A stretch of 64,000 nucleotides of DNA from Amycolatopsis oliviviridis (lineage in GTDB: Bacteria; Actinomycetota; Actinomycetes; Mycobacteriales; Pseudonocardiaceae), in NCBI RefSeq assembly GCF_014654365.1, contig NZ_BNAY01000008.1, forward strand, positions 62,001 through 126,000. The letters are read 5' to 3'. Below are positions 1 to 8,062 of the stretch, piece by piece. The notes under the pieces were generated by a model. It ran no database searches. It worked only from the letters and a program-made list of their open reading frames with translations, and was not told the origin of the DNA. A program made the translations under genes and the position numbers. Numbering within the stretch: the stretch's first letter is position 1; each line of letters begins with the position of its first letter.

Positions 1-3
1 CCG

Positions 4-66
4 CAAGCGCAATGAAGGGGCCTTTCATAGCAAATTTTGCTATGAAAGGCCCCTTCATTGCGCTTG
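4..66. terminator. Long perfect hairpin downstream of the amino-acid dehydrogenase
   Basis: Two 31-base arms (4-34 and 36-66) are exact reverse complements around a single central base. The hairpin starts just after the stop of the minus-strand dehydrogenase gene (stop at 73-75), so it probably ends that transcript. There is no U-tract. The arms contain the TGAAGGGGCC / GGCCCCTTCA core seen again in the hairpins at 31265, 37122 and, more loosely, 46117. Confidence 0.75.
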
Positions 67-72
67 AGTGAC

Positions 73-1143
73 CTACACCGTCAGGATCGACCGGAGGCCG
101 CCGACCTCGGCCATCCGGCGCTCGGCCAGCCGGTCGGCCGCCGTCGACGGCGGGACCCCGTCGGCCTTGGCCAGCGCGAACACCGCCTTGGTGGTGTCGA
201 AGATGGCCGTCGTCTTGCGCTTCGCCCGCGCGAAGTCGAAGCCGTGCCGCTCGTCGTCGACCTGGATCACGCCACCGGCGTTGACCAGGTAGTCCGGCGC
301 GAAGAGGATGCCGCGATCGTCGAGCTGCTTGCCGACGCCGGGGTGCGCGAGCTGGTTGTTGGCCGCGCCGCAGACGATCTTGGCGCGGAGCAGGCCGACG
401 GTCTCGTCGGTGAGCACCCCGCCCAGCGCGCACGGCGCGAAGACGTCGAGTTCGGTGCGGATCAGCGTGTCGAGGTCTTCGACGACCTCGACGGCGGGGT
501 ACGCCGCGCGGGTGCGTTCGATCGCCGCGGGCGAGACGTCGGTGATGACCACCTGCGCGCCCGCCTCGATCAGATGCCCGACGAGGATGTGCCCGACCTT
601 GCCGACCCCGGCGACGCCGACCTTGCGGCCCGCGAGGTCCGGCACGCCCCAGACGGCGTCCGCGGAGGCGCGCATGCCCTGGTAGGTACCGAAAGCGGTG
701 AGCACCGAGGAGTCGCCGGCGCCGCCGTTCTCCGGCGAGCGGCCCGTCACGAACTCCGATTCACGGGCGACGATGTCCATGTCCTGCACGTAGGTGCCCA
801 CGTCGCAGGCGGTGATGTAGCGGCCGCCCAGTGTCTGGACGAACCGGCCGAAGGCGCGAAGCAGTGCTTCGGTCTTGTGCTTCTGGGGGTCGCCGATGAT
901 GACGGCCTTGCCGCCACCGAGGTCGAGCCCGGCGAGCGCGTTCTTGTAAGCCATCCCCTTCGACAGCGCGAGGACGTCCGCGAGCGCGGCTTCCTCGGAC
1001 TCGTACGGGTAGAACCGGGTCCCGCCCAGCGACGGCCCGAGCGCCGTCGAATAGATCCCGATGATGGCCTTCAGGCCGGTGGCCTGGTCCTGGCAGAAAA
1101 CGACCTGTTCATGGCCGGTGCCATGGCCGAACACTTCGGTCAC
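73..1143 (-). CDS. vdh: Leucine/valine/phenylalanine dehydrogenase
   Basis: This 356-residue protein belongs to the Glu/Leu/Phe/Val dehydrogenase family, which oxidatively deaminates branched-chain amino acids to 2-oxo acids with NAD+ in the cytosol. The catalytic-lysine segment [13 protein letters not shown] lies in the N-terminal half and a Rossmann motif [16 protein letters not shown] in the second half. Length matches actinomycete valine dehydrogenases. The GTG start at 1143 has an AAGGAG ribosome site 8 bases upstream. It is the last gene of its strand run, separated from the kynureninase by about 160 bp that must hold its own promoter. An 11-base palindrome GTTCCTGGAAC lies at 1195-1205 in that gap. 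Substrate preference (Val, Leu or Phe) cannot be read from the sequence; the symbol is provisional. Confidence 0.88.
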   Translation of the reverse strand: MTEVFGHGTGHEQVVFCQDQATGLKAIIGIYSTALGPSLGGTRFYPYESEEAALADVLALSKGMAYKNALAGLDLGGGKAVIIGDPQKHKTEALLRAFGRFVQTLGGRYITACDVGTYVQDMDIVARESEFVTGRSPENGGAGDSSVLTAFGTYQGMRASADAVWGVPDLAGRKVGVAGVGKVGHILVGHLIEAGAQVVITDVSPAAIERTRAAYPAVEVVEDLDTLIRTELDVFAPCALGGVLTDETVGLLRAKIVCGAANNQLAHPGVGKQLDDRGILFAPDYLVNAGGVIQVDDERHGFDFARAKRKTTAIFDTTKAVFALAKADGVPPSTAADRLAERRMAEVGGLRSILTV

Positions 1144-1303
1144 TGTGGTGACTCCTTGTCATGGAGTGCACGCTGCTTGTGGCTCACGTGCGAAGTTCCT
1201 GGAACAGGCACAGTCCCTGCACGAAGGTCATCCGGCGGCGACGGTGCCACATCCGCAAACCTAGATCGCCCCGGTCCGTTCGCCAAGCCGGGGGCGAGCC
1301 GTC

Positions 1304-2497
1304 TCAGCCGTTGACGACCTCACGGAGGACGCGGAGCGAGGAGTCGAGCTGGCTGTCGGACAGATACGGCGCCGGGCCGAACCTCAGATACGCGCCGCGG
1401 CTGTCGGTCCGGACGCCGCGTTCGGCGAGCGCGGCCTGCAGGGCGCCGGCGTCGGCGCACCGCAGCGACAAGAAGCCGCCGATGCGGTCCAGCGGGGTCT
1501 CCCGGTCCCGGGTGACGACGTCCTCGGGCAGTCCGAGCTTGTCGAAACCCTCCGCGAGGAAGCCGACCTGGTGCCGCGACACCTCCCGCAGGAACTCGGG
1601 GGTGAGGCCCTGTTCGGCGAAGAACCGGAAGACGCGGGCGCCCCGGTAATGGCTCGTCGGGTCGTAGGTCGCCCCGGCGAACCGGTCCGATCCCGCGGCG
1701 TAGGCCACCTGGCCGGGACGGCGCTCGTCCGCGAGCGCGCCGAATTCGGCGTACCAGCCGGTGACGACCGGCCGCAGTTCCTGCGCGTGCGCGGGCATCC
1801 GCAGGAAGCAGTTGCCCTCGCCGAGCTGGAGGTACTTGTAGCCGCCGCCGAGCACCCAGGCGTTGGTGAGCCCGAGGTCGTGCAGCGCGAACGGGACGAC
1901 GCCGAGCGCGTGGTACGCGTCGACGACGAGGTTCACCGACTTCGAGAGGCAGACGTCGGCGAGATGGGCCAGCCCCGGCACGAGCCGGGAGGTCTCGAAC
2001 AGCACCGCCGAGACGAGCACGGCGGCGGTGTCCTCGGTGACTTCGGCCGCGACGCGTTCGGCCAGCGTGCTGACCGGCGACGCGGGGACGCGGACGACCT
2101 CGACGCCTTCCTCGGCGAGCCTGCCGAGCTGGCGGCGCAGCGTGTGGAACTCCCCGTCGGTGGTGACCAGTCGCGGACGGCGAGGCAGGTCCATCGCCGA
2201 CAGGAACCGGATCACCAGGTCGTGTGTGCTGGCGCCGAGCGCGATACCGCCGTGCGGGTCACCGAGCAGCGCCCGGAACCCGGCCCGCATCTCCTCGGCC
2301 TTGATGAACGCGCGGTCCCACTTCGTATCGACCTCTTCGGCCGCGTCGGCGAAGGCCTCGAGAATGCCTTCCCGTGCGACGTCCGGCCATGCCTGGTGCG
2401 AATGCCCCGTCAGCAGGATCCGGTCCGCCACACCGAATTCCGTGTAGTGCGCCGCGAGCGCGTTGGGGTCGCGGCGGAGTTCGTCGAGAGTCGTCAC
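1304..2497 (-). CDS. kynU: Kynureninase (PLP-dependent)
   Basis: A 397-residue fold-type I PLP enzyme, predicted to split L-kynurenine into anthranilate and alanine. The PLP lysine is in GGGYKYLQLGEGN and the cofactor aspartate in VVDAYHALGVVPF, both typical of kynureninases and class V aminotransferases. The open frame runs further upstream, but the GTG at 2497 overlaps the stop of the dioxygenase gene by four bases (GTGA) and begins the recognisable protein VTTLDELRRDP, so I chose it. It is the third gene of a PaaX regulator - tryptophan dioxygenase - kynureninase operon, which makes kynurenine the obvious substrate. A related class V enzyme with another substrate cannot be excluded by motif alone. 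Confidence 0.82.
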   Translation of the reverse strand: MTTLDELRRDPNALAAHYTEFGVADRILLTGHSHQAWPDVAREGILEAFADAAEEVDTKWDRAFIKAEEMRAGFRALLGDPHGGIALGASTHDLVIRFLSAMDLPRRPRLVTTDGEFHTLRRQLGRLAEEGVEVVRVPASPVSTLAERVAAEVTEDTAAVLVSAVLFETSRLVPGLAHLADVCLSKSVNLVVDAYHALGVVPFALHDLGLTNAWVLGGGYKYLQLGEGNCFLRMPAHAQELRPVVTGWYAEFGALADERRPGQVAYAAGSDRFAGATYDPTSHYRGARVFRFFAEQGLTPEFLREVSRHQVGFLAEGFDKLGLPEDVVTRDRETPLDRIGGFLSLRCADAGALQAALAERGVRTDSRGAYLRFGPAPYLSDSQLDSSLRVLREVVNG

Positions 2498-3279
2498 AGC
2501 CTGCTCCGCACCGCCCAGAGGTCCGGGAACATCGGGGAGAAAAGCGTCGTACGCAGGTAGTGCGCGCCCGACGAACCCCCCGTCCCGGTCTTGTCTCCGA
2601 TGGTGCGCTCGACCATCTTCACGTGCCGATACCGCCACTCCTGCATCCCTTCGTCCAGATCGACCAGGTGCTCCGCCACGACGGACGGCCCGGTGTCGTC
2701 GCGGTAGACCCGCAACAGAACCTCTTGGAGCCCCGGAGAAGGTTCGAGTGGCTTGGTGACATCGCGCCCGGTCGGGACGTCGTACCCCTTCACCGCGAGG
2801 TAGGTGGTGAAGGAGTCGAAGAGCGACGGCCGTGACATCGCGTCCGCGATCTGCGCACGCTGGTCACCGCCCTCGGGGTAATGCGCGAACACCCGCTCGT
2901 CCCGGCGGCCGAGGACGGCCTCCAGTACGCGGAATTGAGCCGACTGGAACCCGCTCGAAGCGTCGAGTCGCGCACGGAAACTGGTGAACTGGCTCGGAGT
3001 CATCGTCTCGAGCACATCGATCTGCGCGACCACCACCTTGAAGATAGTCAGGATTCGGCGCAGTGTGCGGACAGCGTGAGCCGTGTTACCCGCTTCGAGT
3101 TGCTCCTGCAGGTAAAGCGCCTCGTGGAGAACTTGTTTGAACCAAAGTTCATACACTTGGTGGATCACGATGAAGAGCAATTCATCGTGTTCGTCGGACC
3201 GGGGATGCTGCGCGTCCAGCAATTCGCCCAGCGAAAGGTAGGACGTGTAACTCAATGCGGCCTGGGTGTCGTCGTTCAT
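2494..3279 (-). CDS. kynA: Tryptophan 2,3-dioxygenase
   Basis: This 261-residue haem enzyme oxidises L-tryptophan to N-formylkynurenine, the first step of the kynurenine route. The N-terminus shows the family block LLFIVIHQVYELWFKQVLHE (haem-pocket histidine), and the C-terminal part has RHVKMVERTIGDKTGTGGSS with the proximal haem histidine and the conserved GTGGSSG loop. Length is normal for short bacterial enzymes. The ATG start overlaps the stop of the upstream PaaX-type gene (ATGA), and the stop overlaps the kynureninase start, so all three are translationally coupled. Confidence 0.95.
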   Translation of the reverse strand: MNDDTQAALSYTSYLSLGELLDAQHPRSDEHDELLFIVIHQVYELWFKQVLHEALYLQEQLEAGNTAHAVRTLRRILTIFKVVVAQIDVLETMTPSQFTSFRARLDASSGFQSAQFRVLEAVLGRRDERVFAHYPEGGDQRAQIADAMSRPSLFDSFTTYLAVKGYDVPTGRDVTKPLEPSPGLQEVLLRVYRDDTGPSVVAEHLVDLDEGMQEWRYRHVKMVERTIGDKTGTGGSSGAHYLRTTLFSPMFPDLWAVRSRL

Positions 3280-4097
3280 GATTCTGTCACTCCATCGAAA
3301 TGGCGTTGGGCCGCCGGGGCCAGTGTCTGGTAGAGGTCGTGGAACAGCTCGACCGCGGCCGCCCGGCTCGGCGGAGCGGGCACCAGCTCGACCGGGAGCT
3401 CCGGATCGAGCGACGGGAAGGCGCGGAAGGTGTGCGTCAGCCAGGTTCGGGCCTGGAACGCCTCGGCGTCAGGCAAGTCGCCTGAATACCCGCCGAAATC
3501 TCGGACGAACGCGTCGTAGCGCGCGGCGAGGCCGTCGAGGTTCCAGGCCCGGCCGGCGAACCGCCGGACGTCGAGCGCGGCCGACGGTGTGCCGAGCATC
3601 AGCCCGGCGTGTTCGGAGACGTCGAGTTCGGTCAGCAGGGCGAGCACCTCGGCCTCGCGGTCGTGCGGCGCGATCCAGGTGCCGTCCTGCACCGGGCCGA
3701 AGCCGAGGAAGCGCAGCCGGCGCACGAGCCGTTCCCGTGCCTGGCGACGGCTTTCCGGGATGCTCTGCCACAACACGGTCCACTCCCCGACCTCGCGTTC
3801 GCGGCGGCCGAAGGAGAAGATCCGGCGGTCGCCGTCCTCCAGCAGCGCGATCGTGCGGCGGGTCAGCGAGTAGTGGACGAGCCTGCCCGCCTTGTGTCTG
3901 GCGAGCAGGTCGCGGCGAGCGAGCCTGGCCAGCGCGATGCGCGCGGCGCCGTCGGAGAAGCCGAGCCCGGCGAGCACGGCGACCAGGCCGCCGGACCAGA
4001 CACGGCGGCTCTCGCGCGGCGACACGTAGGTGCCGAGCAGCGTCATCACCAGCTCCTGGGGACCTGGGTCGCCGTGGGGCGTGGCGGATTCGGGCAT
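3276..4097 (-). CDS. PaaX-family transcriptional regulator
   Basis: A 273-residue protein with a PaaX-type winged helix near the N-terminus (LLGTYVSPRESRRVWSGGLV, then an ARIALARLARRDLL helix) and the PaaX C-terminal domain. Known PaaX proteins repress aromatic-acid operons and are released by aryl-CoA thioesters such as phenylacetyl-CoA. The divergent operon encodes an aryl-CoA ligase, so an aromatic CoA ester (for example anthraniloyl-CoA) is a reasonable inferred effector. The ATG at 4097 is preferred over upstream in-frame starts because these would run through the divergent promoter; a TAGAGT -10 hexamer lies 7 bases upstream, fitting a leaderless transcript. It heads the kyn operon. Confidence 0.88.
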   Translation of the reverse strand: MPESATPHGDPGPQELVMTLLGTYVSPRESRRVWSGGLVAVLAGLGFSDGAARIALARLARRDLLARHKAGRLVHYSLTRRTIALLEDGDRRIFSFGRREREVGEWTVLWQSIPESRRQARERLVRRLRFLGFGPVQDGTWIAPHDREAEVLALLTELDVSEHAGLMLGTPSAALDVRRFAGRAWNLDGLAARYDAFVRDFGGYSGDLPDAEAFQARTWLTHTFRAFPSLDPELPVELVPAPPSRAAAVELFHDLYQTLAPAAQRHFDGVTES

Positions 4098-4145
4098 GCG
4101 CGCAACTCTATACACCTCAGGCCGCTGCGGTGTAGCTTGATTCGA
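4098..4145. promoter_or_regulatory. Divergent promoter with dyad, probable PaaX-type operator
   Basis: The 48 bp between the two divergent operons contain the inverted repeat TACACC (4111-4116) / GGTGTA (4129-4134). On the plus strand TAGCTT (4133-4138) sits 7 bases before the GTG at 4146; on the minus strand TAGAGT sits 7 bases before the ATG at 4097. No Shine-Dalgarno sequence precedes either start. Both transcripts therefore look leaderless, and the repeat half-sites touch both -10 elements, so one repressor could shut both operons. The binding protein is inferred from position. Confidence 0.6.
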
Positions 4146-4871
4146 GTGACGTACTTCGCGGATTTGAGCTCGCCCCAGGTGGCCGCGCTCGCGTCCGGCG
4201 CGCGCGTTCCCGTGCTTCTCCTGCCGGTGGGCGCCGTCGAACCGCATGGGCCGCACGCGCCGCTGGGCACCGATCCCCTGATCTCACGAGGGATGTGCGA
4301 ACGCGCCGCCGCGCGGCTGGCGGGTGACGCGAGCGTTCGCGTGCTGATCCTGCCAGAGGTCCCCTACGGCGTGACCCGGTTCGCGGCGGGGTTCGCGGGC
4401 GGCGTCTCGATCGGCGAGGAGACGCTGTACGCGCTGCTCACCGAGATCTGCGGCGCGCTCGCCGAGCAAGGACTCCCCCGGATCCTGCTGGTCAACAACC
4501 ACTTCGAACCCGCGCATCTGGCGGTGCTGCGGCGCGTGGCCGAGACCACCGGCGTCGGCTTGGTCGATCTGGTCCGCCGCCGGTACGCGGCCCGGCTCAC
4601 CGACGAGTTCCGCTCCGGCGAATGTCACGCCGGGCAGTACGAGACGTCACTGGTGCTCGCCGACCGGCCGGACCTCGTCGACGCCGCCGTCCAGCGCGAC
4701 CTGCCCGCGGTCCACGTCGACCTGGCGCGCGACGGGGTCACGGACTTCGCCTCGGCGGGGATGACCGAGGCCTACTGCGGGACCCCCGCCCAGGCGACCG
4801 CCGAAGAAGGCGAGAAGACCTTCTCGGTGCTCACCGACATCCTGGTCGAAGCGATCCGGGAGCTGGCATGA
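4146..4871 (+). CDS. Creatininase-family metal-dependent amidohydrolase (candidate kynurenine formamidase)
   Basis: A 241-residue creatininase-fold hydrolase. The metal-binding signature is intact: PVGAVEPHGPHAPLGTD near the N-terminus, NNHFEPAH in the middle and CHAGQYETS later. Family members hydrolyse C-N bonds of cyclic amides, and the archaeal deformylase ArfB removes a formyl group from an amine. The flanking operons make N-formylkynurenine (dioxygenase) and consume kynurenine (kynureninase), yet no KynB-type formamidase is present. I therefore infer that this protein may be the missing arylformamidase. It is the first gene of a four-gene operon with 4-base overlaps and starts from a GTG without ribosome site. 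Family assignment is firm; substrate is hypothesis. Confidence 0.85.
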   Translation: MTYFADLSSPQVAALASGARVPVLLLPVGAVEPHGPHAPLGTDPLISRGMCERAAARLAGDASVRVLILPEVPYGVTRFAAGFAGGVSIGEETLYALLTEICGALAEQGLPRILLVNNHFEPAHLAVLRRVAETTGVGLVDLVRRRYAARLTDEFRSGECHAGQYETSLVLADRPDLVDAAVQRDLPAVHVDLARDGVTDFASAGMTEAYCGTPAQATAEEGEKTFSVLTDILVEAIRELA

Positions 4872-6370
4872 CCTTCAACCTGGCCACCCATTTCGTCGAC
4901 CGCCTCCCCGGCGAGCGGACGGCGTTGCTGTGCGGCGACGAGGAAGTCACGTACGCGGAACTGGCGGCACTGGTGAATCGCGCCGGGAACGTGCTGCGCG
5001 AACTCGGTGTCCGAAGTGGACAGCGGGTCTTGCTGGCACTGAACGACAGCGTCGAGTTCGTGGCCGTCTGGTACGCGGCGCAGAAGATCGGCGCGGTCAC
5101 CGCCGAGGTCTATTCCTTCCTGCAGCCCAAGGATTACGCGTACTACCTGAAGTACACCGAGGCCGTCGTCGTCATCGCGGACGGCTCGACCCTGCCCGCG
5201 TTGCGCGAGGCGGGGGCGCGGAACCTGCTCGTGATCGGCGATGTCGACCTGGAGCCCGGCGAACACTCGTTCACGGCGCTGGTCGCGTCGGCCTCCGCCG
5301 AGCTGGAGGCCGCGCCGACCACTTCGGACGACGTCGCGATCTGGAAGTTCACCACCGGGAGCACCGGTTCGCCCAAGGCGTGTGTGCATCCGGCGCGCAG
5401 CGCGCTGGAGAGCTTCGACCGGTACGCGCTCGGCGTGCTCGGCCTCCGCGAGGACGACCGTGTGCTGGCCGTGCCGAAGCTGTTCTTCGGCTACGCGCGG
5501 GATCTGACAGCGTTGTTCCCGTTCGGCGTCGGCGCGTCGGGAATCGTGTTCCCGCAACGCAGCACCGCCGATCTCTTGTTCTCGCTGATCGAGCGTTACC
5601 GGCCGACGATCCTGGTCAACGTGCCGACCATGATGAGCGCGATGATCGCCCATCCTTCGGCGTCCACTGTGGACATGAGTTCACTACGGCTGGCGACGTC
5701 GGCGGGCGAGGCGCTGCCTTCGGAACTGCATCGCAAGTGGGACACCTTGTTCGGTGTCCCGGTGATCGACGGGATCGGCTCGTCGGAGGCGTACCACATC
5801 TATCTGTCCAATGTGCCCGGTGCGCAGCGGGTCGGCAGCCTCGGCCGCGAAGTCCCCGGCTACACCGCGCGGATCCTGGACGAGGGCGGCGACCCGTTGC
5901 CGGACGGCGAGATCGGCACCCTGGAGGTCACCGGTCCGACCATCGCGCGTGAGTACTACGGCGACGCGGAGAAGACCGCGCGGACGTTCCACGGCGACAC
6001 CCTGCGCACCGGTGATCTGTTCAGCCGCGACACCGACGGGTTCTTCCACCACCACGGCCGCGCCGACGACCTGCTGAAGGTGTCCGGCGTGTTCGTCGCG
6101 CCGAGCGAGATCGAAGACTGTCTCATCGGCCATCCCGCCGTCGTCGACTGCGCGGTGCTGGGCGTGACCGTCGACGGCCTGGTGGTCCCGCGAGCGTGCG
6201 TCGTCCTGGCGGACGGCGCTTCAGTGACCGCGGAAGAACTGAAGGACCACGCGCGGGCGCAACTGGCGAAGCACAAATATCCGCGTGAGGTGGTGTTCGT
6301 GACCGAACTCCCCCGCACCGCCAACGGAAAACTCGATCGGCGCGCGTTGCGCCGGGTGGAGGCAGAGTGA
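4868..6370 (+). CDS. Aryl-CoA ligase, benzoate/2-aminobenzoate-CoA ligase type
   Basis: A 500-residue ANL-superfamily enzyme of the benzoate-CoA ligase group. It shows the phosphate loop FTTGSTGSPKACVHPA, the hinge region GDLFSRDTDGFFHHHGRADD and the catalytic C-terminal lysine in PRTANGKLDRR. Such enzymes adenylate an aromatic acid and transfer it to CoA. In this context anthranilate released by the kynureninase is the most economical substrate, giving anthraniloyl-CoA; benzoate or salicylate are alternatives. ATGA overlap with the creatininase-family gene upstream and GTGA overlap with the SDR gene downstream show translational coupling. Confidence 0.88.
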   Translation: MTFNLATHFVDRLPGERTALLCGDEEVTYAELAALVNRAGNVLRELGVRSGQRVLLALNDSVEFVAVWYAAQKIGAVTAEVYSFLQPKDYAYYLKYTEAVVVIADGSTLPALREAGARNLLVIGDVDLEPGEHSFTALVASASAELEAAPTTSDDVAIWKFTTGSTGSPKACVHPARSALESFDRYALGVLGLREDDRVLAVPKLFFGYARDLTALFPFGVGASGIVFPQRSTADLLFSLIERYRPTILVNVPTMMSAMIAHPSASTVDMSSLRLATSAGEALPSELHRKWDTLFGVPVIDGIGSSEAYHIYLSNVPGAQRVGSLGREVPGYTARILDEGGDPLPDGEIGTLEVTGPTIAREYYGDAEKTARTFHGDTLRTGDLFSRDTDGFFHHHGRADDLLKVSGVFVAPSEIEDCLIGHPAVVDCAVLGVTVDGLVVPRACVVLADGASVTAEELKDHARAQLAKHKYPREVVFVTELPRTANGKLDRRALRRVEAE

Positions 6371-7059
6371 GCAGGATCGTCGTCGTCACCGGCGGGACGC
6401 GCGGGATCGGCGCGGCCATCGCCGCCCGGTTCCGGGCCGCCGGGGACAAGGTGCACGCGCCCGGCCGGGCCGACTGCGACGTCACCGACGAGGACGCCGT
6501 CGCGCGGTACTTCGGCGGCCTCGGCCCGGTGGACGTCCTGGTGAACAACGCCGGGATCTCGGCGAGCGCACCGCTGGCGAAGACGTCGCTGGAGCAGTGG
6601 CGGACCCAGATCGAGGTCAACGCGACCGGCGCTTTCCTGTGCACCCGCGCGGTTCTGCCCGGCATGCGGTCACGCGACACCGGCCGGATCGTCACCGTCG
6701 CCTCGACGGCGTCACATATCGGCTACCGCTACACGGCCGGGTACACCGCGTCGAAGCACGCCGCCGTCGGCCTGATGCGCGCGACCGCCGCCGAGGTCAC
6801 CGGCACCGGCGTCACCGCGAACGCCGTCTGCCCGGCCTTCGTGCGCACCGACATGACGGCCGCCTCGGTGGCCCGGATCCAGGAGCGGACCGGCCGCGAC
6901 GAGGCCGACGCGGAAGCCGCCCTCGCCGCCGCGTCCCCGCTCGGCCGCCTGCTCGAACCCGACGAGGTCGCCCACGCGGTGACCTTCTTCGCGGCGGCCG
7001 AAGCCGCCGCGATCAACGGACAGACACTCGTCCTCGATGGAGGTGGGATCCAGTCATGA
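6367..7059 (+). CDS. SDR-family NAD(P)-dependent oxidoreductase
   Basis: A 230-residue classical short-chain dehydrogenase with the cofactor motif TGGTRGIGAAIAARF at the N-terminus, NNAG in the middle and the catalytic YTASK, preceded by the conserved serine in STAS. Together with the following enoyl-CoA hydratase it resembles the beta-oxidation-like part of CoA-dependent aromatic degradation, for example the Azoarcus 2-aminobenzoyl-CoA pathway and related salicyl-CoA clusters. The specific step is inferred. The GTG start overlaps the ligase stop (GTGA). Confidence 0.85.
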   Translation: MSRIVVVTGGTRGIGAAIAARFRAAGDKVHAPGRADCDVTDEDAVARYFGGLGPVDVLVNNAGISASAPLAKTSLEQWRTQIEVNATGAFLCTRAVLPGMRSRDTGRIVTVASTASHIGYRYTAGYTASKHAAVGLMRATAAEVTGTGVTANAVCPAFVRTDMTAASVARIQERTGRDEADAEAALAAASPLGRLLEPDEVAHAVTFFAAAEAAAINGQTLVLDGGGIQS

Positions 7060-7883
7060 GCCCGTTCCGCGCCACGCCGCCGATCACGGCGAACTGGGAG
7101 CATTTCGAGTTCACCGTGGACGACGGCGTCGCCACGGTCACCTTGGACCGCCCCGAAAAGCTGAACGCGCTCACCTTCGACGTCTACGCCGACCTGCGCG
7201 ACCTGCTGGCCGAACTGCCGCACCGCGGCGACGTCCGGGTGCTGGTCGTCACCGGCCGCGGGCGCGGGTTCTGCTCCGGCGGCGACGTCGAAGAGATCAT
7301 CGGCGAACTCCAGAAAATGGAGTCGGCGGAGCTGCTCGAATTCACCCGCATGACCGGCGCGGTGGTGAAGGCACTGCGCGAGTGCCCCATCCCGGTGATC
7401 GCCGCGGTGAACGGTGTCGCGGCGGGCGCGGGTTCGGTGATCGCGCTCGCCAGCGACTTCCGGCTGCTGGCGTCGTCGGCGAAGTTCGCTTTCCTGTTCA
7501 CGAAGGTCGGTCTGGCCGGGGCGGACATGGGCTCGGCCTACCTGCTGCCGCGGCTGGTCGGCTTGGGGCGGGCGACGGAACTGCTGATGCTGGGCGACAA
7601 GATCGACGCCGCGCGGGCCGAGGCCATCGGGCTGGCCTCGCAGGTCGTTCCCGATTCCTCGCTTCTTTCTGAGGCTTCTTCGTTGGCACGGCGTTTGGCC
7701 GATGGCCCGGCGCTGGCTTACGGGACGACGAAGGTGCTGCTGACGCGGGAGCTGGACATGGATCTGGGAAGTTCCATCGAGCTTGAAGCGATCACGCAGG
7801 CCTTGCTGATGACGGCGAAGGACCACGGGGAGTTCTACGCGGCCTGGACGGCCGGGCGGTCGCCGCAATGGACCGGCCGGTGA
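7056..7883 (+). CDS. Enoyl-CoA hydratase/isomerase (crotonase) family protein
   Basis: A 275-residue crotonase-fold protein. The oxyanion-hole segments GRGFCSGGDVEEI and NGVAAGAGSVIALASDFRL are present, followed by KVGLAGADMGSAYLLPRLVG. The second catalytic acid position of classical hydratases is not obvious, so hydration, isomerisation or ring-opening of a CoA ester are all possible. It is the last gene of the operon: the ATG overlaps the SDR stop, and a palindrome follows 8 bases after its own stop. No ring-hydroxylating enzyme follows, so the pathway is not complete in this window. Confidence 0.85.
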   Translation: MSPFRATPPITANWEHFEFTVDDGVATVTLDRPEKLNALTFDVYADLRDLLAELPHRGDVRVLVVTGRGRGFCSGGDVEEIIGELQKMESAELLEFTRMTGAVVKALRECPIPVIAAVNGVAAGAGSVIALASDFRLLASSAKFAFLFTKVGLAGADMGSAYLLPRLVGLGRATELLMLGDKIDAARAEAIGLASQVVPDSSLLSEASSLARRLADGPALAYGTTKVLLTRELDMDLGSSIELEAITQALLMTAKDHGEFYAAWTAGRSPQWTGR

Positions 7884-7890
7884 CCCTTCA

Positions 7891-7914
7891 CCGCAATTAG
7901 TCCTCTGAATGCGG
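7891..7914. repeat. Family B palindrome (GTCCTCTGAATGC type) after the enoyl-CoA hydratase gene
   Basis: An imperfect 24-bp palindrome carrying the GTCCTCTGAATGCGG core shared with copies at 9411, 9473, 20459, 24553, 41655 and 62809. It lies between the convergent hydratase and HNH genes, where a bidirectional terminator would be expected. Confidence 0.55.
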
Positions 7915-8062
7915 CCGGTGCAGCCACGGTCCAGCCCGCGTTGTTGCCCCGGCCGGAATGCCTTGAACAGGAATCCGAGTGCGCCAGAAGGCTCCGCCCA
8001 CAGGCATGCCGAGGGGCCCGTCGCCAGTGTGGCTGGCGGGCTCCTCGGGTCGTGCGGGGATG

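Noticed and set aside
58-1314. Long open frame on the plus strand opposite the amino-acid dehydrogenase
   Set aside because: It is the mirror frame of a clear family protein; high GC keeps antisense frames open. No domain and no ribosome site.
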